Source: Kluyveromyces lactis
Taxonomy: Eukaryota; Ascomycota; Saccharomycetes; Saccharomycetales; Saccharomycetaceae
Reading direction: 5' to 3'
Assembly (NCBI RefSeq): GCF_000002515.2
Contig: NC_006039.1
Coordinates: forward strand, 992,001-1,056,000
Length of the DNA stretch: 64,000 nucleotides
Of the stretch, positions 57,113-64,000 are shown in pieces; positions within the stretch are counted from its first letter, which is position 1, and the number at the start of each line of letters is the position of its first letter. A program made the position numbers and the translations under genes. Under the pieces are notes generated by a model. That model was not told the DNA's origin, searched no databases, and saw only the letters and a program-made list of their open reading frames with translations.

Positions 57113-59101
57113 ATGGCAGCCACGTCGAAAAAGTTGAACAAGCGTCAATTGGAATCTAAGGAGTCGAAGGATTCTGGTAAAATTGTAAAAAGAGCTAAAA
57201 ACATTAGTGTTGATTCTGGCGATGAAGATTCTGATGATGTCCTCCACGGTTTATCTTCAGAAGATGAGCTAGATGATGAATTAGATGATGCTAGCTCAAA
57301 TTCAGATTCAGACGAGCTAGACAACGAATCTGATCAACTGGATGAATCTGATGAGGATCAAGAAGATGCTGAAGATGAAGAAGATGCTGGAACCGGAAAT
57401 GATGCAGACAAAAAAGAAAGTAATGGTGTCAGCCAGCATGCCGAACAAAGAAAAACATTAAAGGAGAGAAAACTTCAGCGTAAATCTGGTGAAACAGTCC
57501 AGCAGATCAAGTCTTTATGGGAAAGATTACGTGTCAAGAACCCTCCAATTCCAAAGCCTGTCCGTGAAAAGCTATGTAATGAGATCTGGGAACTCTCGAA
57601 TGATTGTATTGAAGATTTAGTATTGAAGCATGATGCATCCAGAATTGTCCAGACATTAGTCAAATATTCTTCCAAAGAGCGCAGAGAACAGATCACGTTG
57701 GCATTGAAAGATAAAATTTATGTTTTGGCCACATCATCATATGGTAAATATTTGTTGGTTAAATTGTTACATTATGGTTCCCGAAAATCTAGACAAATCA
57801 TAATCGATCAACTACATGGTAATTTGAGAAAACTAATGAGACACCGTGAAGGTGCCTATGTGGTCGAAGATTTGTTTGTTCTTTATGCCTCTCAAGAACA
57901 AAGAAATCAAATGATCAGAGAATTTTGGGGTTCAGAATACGCCGTATTCAGAGAATCTCATAAGGAACTTACGCTCGAAGAAGTTTGTGCTTCCAGCGTA
58001 GAAAAGAGAAATATTATCGCTAGAAACTTGATTGGTACCATCACTGCTTCTGTTGAAAAAGGTTCGGCAGGTTTCCAGATTTTACACGCAGCAATGAGGG
58101 AATACGTCAAAATCGCCAACGATAAAGAAACATCTGAGTTCATCGAACTTTTAGAAGAGAACTTTGCGGAATTAGTGCATACCCCAGAAGGTGCAGAAGT
58201 TGCATCTACTTTAATCGCTAAAGCAAATGCCAAAGAAAGAAAGGGGTTGATAAAGACCTTGAAAGAACATGCAATCAAGTTAATTCAAAATGAACACGGT
58301 GCCGTTGTTTTCATAACTTTATTAATGACAGTCGATGATACTGTTCTCGTCTCCAAGGCATTTTCCCCACCAATTAAGGAACATCTTCCAGAATTGATTG
58401 TTGATAAATTTGGTAGGAGGCCGCTCTTATTCCTACTTTTAGGATTAGATGGTAAATACTTCGGTCCAAATATGAAGAATGAACTACAAAGATACATTAA
58501 GATGTCGGAAACTACTTCCAAGAAGCCATTTGACCAAAGAAGACTTGAATTATTAAAAAGGTTCGCACCAATGATTTTATCTGGCGTAAACGAACACTAC
58601 AAAACCATTCTAGATGAAAACATCGGTTCTCAATTTGTCGCAGATTTACTCGTTAACGATGATGTCTATGAACAACTTTCAGAGTCTGATCAAAAGTTGT
58701 TTGCCGAGCTTGTGGACACCGTCGCCATTTATTTCAAAGGTGACATTTCAGAAGAAGACCACCCTATTAACAAACCATTTTCGGCAAGGTTGCTAAAGTC
58801 TCTCATTCAAAATGGTAGATACAACGTGAAAGCAAGAAAACTAGAACCTCTAGAAAAAGTTCAGGGACTTGGTATTCCATTTGCTGAAAAATTTTATGAA
58901 GACATCATTGATTCCAGCAACCTACTCGATTGGATCAACAAACCCAACAGTTCTTTTACCATTGTGGCATTGTATGAAGCCTTACATGGGACTGAAGAAG
59001 GGGAACAATTCGATCATGATTTGAAAAAAGTGATCAAGAAAATAGAGACGAACGATTCAAACAAGGGTGCTCAACTACTTCTAAAGCTAATGAAGCATTG
59101 A
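57113..59101 (+). CDS. PUF6: Puf6 nucleolar Pumilio-like ribosome biogenesis factor
   Basis: 662 residues (656 in S. cerevisiae YDR496C). Puf6 acts in 60S subunit assembly and represses ASH1 mRNA translation during transport. The first 110 residues are basic, then very acidic with DELDD and DESDEDQ tracts. From about residue 130 come Pumilio-type helical repeats: LWERLRVKNPPIPKPVREKL, KHDASRIVQTLVKYSSKE, TSSYGKYLLVKLLHYGSR, HREGAYVVEDLFVLYASQEQ, KGSAGFQILHAAMREYV, EHGAVVFITLLMTVDD and others, ending in a C-terminal PUF-A domain (GAQLLLKLMKH). Confidence 0.95.
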   Translation: MAATSKKLNKRQLESKESKDSGKIVKRAKNISVDSGDEDSDDVLHGLSSEDELDDELDDASSNSDSDELDNESDQLDESDEDQEDAEDEEDAGTGNDADKKESNGVSQHAEQRKTLKERKLQRKSGETVQQIKSLWERLRVKNPPIPKPVREKLCNEIWELSNDCIEDLVLKHDASRIVQTLVKYSSKERREQITLALKDKIYVLATSSYGKYLLVKLLHYGSRKSRQIIIDQLHGNLRKLMRHREGAYVVEDLFVLYASQEQRNQMIREFWGSEYAVFRESHKELTLEEVCASSVEKRNIIARNLIGTITASVEKGSAGFQILHAAMREYVKIANDKETSEFIELLEENFAELVHTPEGAEVASTLIAKANAKERKGLIKTLKEHAIKLIQNEHGAVVFITLLMTVDDTVLVSKAFSPPIKEHLPELIVDKFGRRPLLFLLLGLDGKYFGPNMKNELQRYIKMSETTSKKPFDQRRLELLKRFAPMILSGVNEHYKTILDENIGSQFVADLLVNDDVYEQLSESDQKLFAELVDTVAIYFKGDISEEDHPINKPFSARLLKSLIQNGRYNVKARKLEPLEKVQGLGIPFAEKFYEDIIDSSNLLDWINKPNSSFTIVALYEALHGTEEGEQFDHDLKKVIKKIETNDSNKGAQLLLKLMKH

Positions 59102-59311
59102 GTATGTATAGTCAAGTCGTTATATAGTTTGGCTCTAAAATATGTATATTAAAGATGATATAGCTTCTCATCATTGTGGACGAAGGACGTTCTAGTCTAC
59201 TATTAAGATTCACACTTCCTTAAATGAGACTATCATCTGCGAACCAGAGATAATACAGCTAAGAACATTTATTCCTCAATTCACTAATTACAGCAGTGGC
59301 ATTGATGGCTT

Positions 59312-61930
59312 ATGAATGACGATACTAAAGAGAAACCCATTTCAACTGCCTTTGAAGTAACCGATGGATTATATGCTGTTTCACCATTAATCGAGAATGT
59401 GCCTCATGAATATGAGTACTCATGTATCGAATATTATGGTCAGCACATCTACCTGGGCTCGACTTCAGGAGCGTTACTACACTATTATGAATTAGATGTT
59501 GGAAATTTCACACTGATCTCGGAAGTCAACTTCAATGAAGACAGACCAACAGGAATTGATGGCATAACGCTACTGCCGAAAATTGATAGAGCCTTAGTGT
59601 TGTCCGAAGGGAGACTCAAAATGTTTCTCCTGCCTGAATTTGCACCTGCTTCAAATATACCAAGTATTATGAATATAACAGAACTTTCACTTTTGGAGTT
59701 CTGTGAGAAAACACAATGTTACTCGTGTTTCTTATACACGAAGAACTTGGTAAAGCGAGTAAGCATAACAAGCAAAGAGATAAAAGTCGAACAGAAGTAT
59801 AACATCAAGAGAATTAGAAAGGCCATTCCTTCAAAAGACGCAAAACTCCTTATGGCAGCTGTTGATAACTCTTACTCGATAATCCATCTTGAAAATGAGC
59901 TGGTAACTCCTTTATTCAAAGTGTCTGAGACAGATGATGAGGAACTCTCACCAATTGTGACAAATTTTGGAAAAAGTGAATATATCGTCACATGTGGAAT
60001 ATCAAATGACCAAAACTGTATGGGACTTATATTAAACGATGATGGAGAAATCACTCACGGTACCGTGGTTATAGAAAATTATCCACTCACAGTTATAGTT
60101 GATAATCTGTATGTGCTATCAGAATTACATGGTTCTAAATGCCTTCAAATTCATTTAATAAAAGAAAACAACGACCCAGTAGTTATACAAAATGTTAGAA
60201 ATCAAACCCCGTTTCATATTACAAAGTTGCAGACTCCTTTCATAACGAGACAGTTTAATAAAGAATTAATTGAAAAACTAAGATATGTCCCTTTAATTGC
60301 AGAAGAACTCCAATTTCGAGAAGAACAAGAAAAAGCATATGTGGCCAGACAAATTGCGGTTGAATGCCACATGATTATCTACGGAAAATGTGGTATATAT
60401 TCTTTATGCCGAAAGCCATTTCTACTCACCATTTCGAGCTATGGCGAAGATACTCTTCCAATTTTGAAGTCTTTCATCACTGAAGAGTCACAAAGCAATT
60501 ACCAGCTTCTTCAAAAAAGCTACTTGCAGTTCCTTTATGTCTTGCTGTTAACATTACATATGGAACACATTGATAAAGATTTAATCGATGCCTGGCTCAA
60601 ATATATTGATGTTGCAGATATCAGAGTATTAATTTACCTACTTGGTTTCGACATTTACGGAGATTTGTGGATTCCTAATGGGTTATTAGCATTTTCAAAA
60701 AAATTGCATTCATTGAAGCTAGTTCACAAGTGTAATGACGTTCTGAACATCATACAATACTTGAAATTTCAACTAAAAGAAACGTGTTCCGATAGCTTAA
60801 AAGATAGTGCGAACGTTTATTTATCGCTCGATTTAATTCTATTACGTGATAACATCGCTAAAGGCAGTTCAAATGTTGATGAATACGAGGCGACTAGTTA
60901 CCAAGAAATTGCTAAAGAGCTTTCTAAGCATAAAAAAGAACATTCAGAAACTTTAATAGCCATATATGAAAAGACAAAAGAAGTGACCCCATTGCTCGAA
61001 ATACTAAGACAAACAGATCAAAAAAGGCTCATAAATTACCTGAATACTCATTTCCAAGAGCTACCCGATACTTACTCTAAAGAAATGCTGACTGATGATA
61101 TTTCATCAGCTTTGAAAGATTATAACGATGACACTGTAAGCGACGTTTTACAATTAATAAACAATTTAAACTTAGATGTGAAAAGACTCATCTCATCCAT
61201 CGAAGACCCTGATACAAAGGTTCTCTTGCTTGAAAAACTGGGTGCGAGTTCCACCCAAGATTTGACATTTCTTTACGAGTACTATAAAGCTAAACTTACT
61301 GTTTTGAACAGCAAGCTAATAGAAAGTTCCAATTTACCAATTACGGAGTACATTACCAACATGACATATAACAAGTCTCCTTTCAAAGAGTATTTGAAAA
61401 ATAAGCTGGGTGAGAAAAAGGAATATGAGGGTTGCTTCGATGTAGGGACCAAGCTTCTGAAAATAGAAAAGGCTTTAAATATAAAAGAAGGTTCTATTAT
61501 TGATGATATCGATGCTTCTTTCGTTCTACGAATCATGATCACAGATATCAGTGTATTAAAGGAAAAGATCGGGTTCGAAAAACTACTTGATATATATTTA
61601 TCACGGAATGATTTTGCTACGGTGGAGTCCTTGTTACAAGCCAACGATAAGGTAGTGCTGAAAGTTATCGATCACTATCTAAGTCTCAACAATACTAGGG
61701 TCATTAGTCAATTCCTTAACAAGAATACGTGTTGTATAAACGACTCTGGGCTACTTATAGAAATTTTGGAAAAAATACCCCCAACCATTCAAATATCAGT
61801 GTTATCGGGTTTCCTATTTCCGTTACTCAGACGAAAAGACGAATCAACATATAATCTACAGATTAAGAAAGGAATTTTAAGGCATCGTACTCAGAATATA
61901 AACAATATCGAACGTTGTTTAGAACTGTGA
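59312..61930 (+). CDS. VPS3: CORVET tethering complex subunit Vps3
   Basis: 872 residues (1011 in S. cerevisiae YDR495C). Vps3 binds the Rab Vps21 and tethers endosomes in CORVET. The N-terminal part is a CNH-type propeller (YGQHIYLGSTSGALLHYYEL, LPKIDRALVLSEGRLKMFLL); the rest is helical repeat of the Vps39/TGFBRAP1 type (LLAEELQFREEQEKAY-like linker, AWLKYIDVADIRVLIYLLGF, RNDFATVESLLQ). The ATG at 59312 is preceded by an overlapping 4-codon frame at 59305. It is convergent with RSM28, 88 bp between stops. Confidence 0.93.
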   Translation: MNDDTKEKPISTAFEVTDGLYAVSPLIENVPHEYEYSCIEYYGQHIYLGSTSGALLHYYELDVGNFTLISEVNFNEDRPTGIDGITLLPKIDRALVLSEGRLKMFLLPEFAPASNIPSIMNITELSLLEFCEKTQCYSCFLYTKNLVKRVSITSKEIKVEQKYNIKRIRKAIPSKDAKLLMAAVDNSYSIIHLENELVTPLFKVSETDDEELSPIVTNFGKSEYIVTCGISNDQNCMGLILNDDGEITHGTVVIENYPLTVIVDNLYVLSELHGSKCLQIHLIKENNDPVVIQNVRNQTPFHITKLQTPFITRQFNKELIEKLRYVPLIAEELQFREEQEKAYVARQIAVECHMIIYGKCGIYSLCRKPFLLTISSYGEDTLPILKSFITEESQSNYQLLQKSYLQFLYVLLLTLHMEHIDKDLIDAWLKYIDVADIRVLIYLLGFDIYGDLWIPNGLLAFSKKLHSLKLVHKCNDVLNIIQYLKFQLKETCSDSLKDSANVYLSLDLILLRDNIAKGSSNVDEYEATSYQEIAKELSKHKKEHSETLIAIYEKTKEVTPLLEILRQTDQKRLINYLNTHFQELPDTYSKEMLTDDISSALKDYNDDTVSDVLQLINNLNLDVKRLISSIEDPDTKVLLLEKLGASSTQDLTFLYEYYKAKLTVLNSKLIESSNLPITEYITNMTYNKSPFKEYLKNKLGEKKEYEGCFDVGTKLLKIEKALNIKEGSIIDDIDASFVLRIMITDISVLKEKIGFEKLLDIYLSRNDFATVESLLQANDKVVLKVIDHYLSLNNTRVISQFLNKNTCCINDSGLLIEILEKIPPTIQISVLSGFLFPLLRRKDESTYNLQIKKGILRHRTQNINNIERCLEL

Positions 61931-62018
61931 AATAGTGTGATATATCATTAAGTGCATTGTGAAAATATATACATGAAAAATAGAGGTTAATCTTGTCTAT
62001 AGGCGATCTGGCTTGTAA

Positions 62019-63032
62019 TCAAGCTGTCAATTCAGAGACTGGTGCCAAACCGGAACAGACTTTTTGCAAAAGTTCTTTTTCAGTTGAAGCCAAGTTGCTT
62101 TGTTCTAAACTCTTTCTCACAATTTCGCTATTTTGCAGAAGTTGCTCTCTTTTGTCTTCTGCTTTTGTTAGTTTGGCAAAGTCCTTCTTTGTGTATGGCT
62201 TGAGAATGTGGAAACTACCCTTGACGGATTGCTCAAGTTTTTCTAGATCCGGAGAAATTTGGATGTTTTTTGTCAACGGTTCCACCTGCAATTTCAAAAT
62301 GGAAGCTGGCACGTATTCACCAAAGTTGTCTTTGTTCGCTGTCATACGCTTACTGACGTTCTTTCCATTAATTGTGACACCATCATTCAATGAACGATGC
62401 ACAGGGAAGTCGGCGTCTTTTAGTGTTGAAACTGCATATCTGAATGTCCTTGCACTGAAAGTTGGAGCCAGAGCAGGTCTGTATCTTAGCAACGATAACG
62501 GTGTTGGATCTTGTGGAACATATACAGCCGAGTTGTGAATATTTTGCACAACGTTTTCCGATCCCAAATTACTGGAAATTTTCAACCCTGGAACGGTTTT
62601 ACGAGTTTTCCTTTCATCGCTTCTACGATTCTGTCTGGTACCCAAATTTTGAACTTTGCCTGAAATCTCACTATACTCATTAGTACCGGTAATCTTTGGT
62701 GTCTGTCTTTTAGCCGTACCTGTTTGTACTACCGGGCCATTGGTTCCTCTAGTATCCGTTCTTTGTGTTCTTTCTCTAAAATTTTTACCACCACGGTCTT
62801 GACCATTACGGACTTGTCTATTATCCCTGGGTTTATTTCCTCCGGATCTGTCATCAAATCTTGCTGTTTGTCTCTTATCTTCCCTCCCAGCTGACCTCAC
62901 CTTTCTGTCAGATCTTGGTTTACGTGGTTCTCTTGCCTTGATAGGAACTTCCTTCACTCTTTGCAAAACTGATGCTAAAAAGTCCGGAGAGACAGAGCTA
63001 TAAGCCCTTTTAGAGAATGTAGAAGCTAGCAT
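62019..63032 (-). CDS. RSM28: Mitochondrial small ribosomal subunit protein Rsm28
   Basis: 337 residues (361 in S. cerevisiae YDR494W). Rsm28 is a fungal-specific mitochondrial SSU protein supporting translation initiation. The start MLASTFSKRAYSSVSPDFLA is a typical mitochondrial presequence. The next 150 residues are Arg/Lys/Asn-rich (RKPRSDRKVRSAGRED) and low complexity; conserved sequence is in the C-terminal half (RYRPALAPTFSARTFRYAVS, FPVHRSLNDGVTINGKNVSK). It is next to VPS3 as in S. cerevisiae. Confidence 0.85.
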   Translation of the reverse strand: MLASTFSKRAYSSVSPDFLASVLQRVKEVPIKAREPRKPRSDRKVRSAGREDKRQTARFDDRSGGNKPRDNRQVRNGQDRGGKNFRERTQRTDTRGTNGPVVQTGTAKRQTPKITGTNEYSEISGKVQNLGTRQNRRSDERKTRKTVPGLKISSNLGSENVVQNIHNSAVYVPQDPTPLSLLRYRPALAPTFSARTFRYAVSTLKDADFPVHRSLNDGVTINGKNVSKRMTANKDNFGEYVPASILKLQVEPLTKNIQISPDLEKLEQSVKGSFHILKPYTKKDFAKLTKAEDKREQLLQNSEIVRKSLEQSNLASTEKELLQKVCSGLAPVSELTA

Positions 63033-63442
63033 TATTAAGTAAATATATTAATGCTAGTCACACACTTAAACAGATCACAACTTGATATAGCGTTACCTGG
63101 TTTATTACAACCCTATACCTAAATATCTCCGTGATACCATAAGAACTAATCAAGTTCATCATACTGAAACGAGTTTCGCACTCTCATAGGTTTTATGAAA
63201 GATCAAAAATTTTCAAGGCGTTCAAAATGATAAAAACACACGTGATCTAAATTTCTTATGATGACAGAAGGAATACAACATTCGGTGGGTTCTGACGTTT
63301 TGATATGAACTTAATACAACGGCGAGTACATACAGCGATATGCCTCGTCTAAAAATTGATGTTGTCAGTGGAAAGTCTAAAACAAGTCAATTAATTATTA
63401 AGAGGTGATATATATATGTATAGATAAAGCGATCAAGTCGTT
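63033..63442. promoter_or_regulatory. Promoter of RSM28
   Basis: 410 bp between RSM28 and the TPT1 3' end. It contains a CACGTG near 63241 and an AT-rich tract near 63408. No gene seen. Confidence 0.4.
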
Positions 63443-64000
63443 TCAGATAATCTCGATTGGAACTTTCATCTCTGTAGCCAACTTTTTTAGCTGTTGAAGT
63501 TGTTCACTAGATGCTGCAGATCTGCCTTTCCGTACTTGGATGAAATCAATAAATTTCAACGGTATGTCCTGAGAAGTTAGGTAAACATTATTTAATGATT
63601 TCACAAGGTTGAGGCTGTCTAGCATTTCCTGGATCCTTTTGATATGGATGTAAACGTTACTAGAACTTCTCATTCCACTGATGACATCCGTATCTTTTCC
63701 AGTAATGCCGGGAGACAAATGAACATGGTTCCGTGACATTTTTTTGATGAAACCTGAGTGAAGAATTGAAATGCAGTTTGATACGTTGGTGCCATGAACC
63801 AATTTACTTGATAGTTGTTCTATGTTGGTAATTGGTTTTAAAACGTGTTGCGATGGAGCAATTTGCTTCAATGTATGTCCTTGTGTTGCACAGACGTACA
63901 TTATCCCTGTATTCGGATCAGTTTTGATATGAAATCGTTGCTTGTCATTACTAGCAACAATATGCTGTATTTCTGTTGACGTTGCTTTCAAGCTTTTGAG
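63443..64000 (-). CDS. TPT1: tRNA 2'-phosphotransferase Tpt1, C-terminal part
   Basis: The 3' end and most of the gene; about 40-45 N-terminal residues lie beyond the window (S. cerevisiae YOL102C has 230 residues). Tpt1 removes the splice-junction 2'-phosphate from tRNA, using NAD+ and releasing ADP-ribose 1'',2''-cyclic phosphate. Catalytic motifs seen: NDKQRFHIK with the RNA-binding Arg, CATQGHTLK, LVHGTN, MSRNHVHLSPG and VISGMRSSSNVYIHI, with the family's second Arg and His. In S. cerevisiae it is adjacent to ITR2 (YOL103W). It is essential for tRNA splicing in yeast, which the intron in tRNA-Trp requires. Confidence 0.96.
   Translation of the reverse strand, partial: LKSLKATSTEIQHIVASNDKQRFHIKTDPNTGIMYVCATQGHTLKQIAPSQHVLKPITNIEQLSSKLVHGTNVSNCISILHSGFIKKMSRNHVHLSPGITGKDTDVISGMRSSSNVYIHIKRIQEMLDSLNLVKSLNNVYLTSQDIPLKFIDFIQVRKGRSAASSEQLQQLKKLATEMKVPIEII

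Overview
The window is a gene-dense, AT-rich stretch of nuclear chromosome from a budding yeast of the family Saccharomycetaceae. Almost every gene is a single uninterrupted ATG-started frame of ordinary yeast type, with short intergenic gaps, an intron-bearing tRNA-Trp and T-rich promoters. The order interleaves pairs of Saccharomyces cerevisiae regions that arose by whole-genome duplication (chromosome IV with V, and IV/XIV with XV), so this lineage looks as if it split off before that duplication. AT content, gene order and the PDC2/RAG3 homologue point to Kluyveromyces (K. lactis or a close relative). That genus call is inference.

Layout. 1-7 kb: start of an NSR1-like gene, a GPI-anchored Ser/Thr-rich cell wall protein, an RTS3-like gene and an unrecognised gene. 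7-13.3 kb: haspin-type kinase, LAA2, STT3. 13.5-37 kb: GCG1, MYG1, PET100, COG3, TFB5, VPS41, PDC2, a 5-hydroxyisourate hydrolase, STN1, RRP8, TVP23 with a tiny upstream ORF, AFR1, a sodium:solute symporter, BUR6, SSS1, RRP1. 37-43.4 kb: RSR1, a stand-alone EMAP-II-type tRNA-binding protein, tRNA-Trp, a candidate solo LTR beside tRNA-Arg, a YOL107W (TMEM115-like) gene, MRPL10, tRNA-Thr. 43.7-64 kb: a WSC cell wall sensor, POP3, HCH1, an ATF/SLI1-like acyltransferase, ERG24, an orphan gene, SEC20, ITR1, PUF6, VPS3, RSM28 and a truncated TPT1.

The genes are mostly housekeeping functions: ribosome and RNA biogenesis (NSR1-like, RRP8, RRP1, POP3, PUF6, MRPL10, RSM28, TPT1), secretion and endolysosomal traffic (LAA2, COG3, VPS41, TVP23, SSS1, SEC20, VPS3), glycosylation, sterol synthesis, telomere capping, transcription and polarity. 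Several ribosome-biogenesis genes, and MYG1, carry PAC (GATGAG) sites upstream. Accessory genes sit between neighbours that are adjacent in S. cerevisiae: the hydroxyisourate hydrolase, the symporter, the acyltransferase, the orphan and the cell wall protein.

I found no convincing new defence or mobile system. The most interesting items are the TVP23 dicistron-like arrangement, the tRNA-binding protein, the cell wall protein with paired pheromone-type sites, the cluster of TCGCCGA repeats upstream of ITR1, and the candidate LTR fossil. Gene identities rest on remembered family sequences and gene order, not on a database search.
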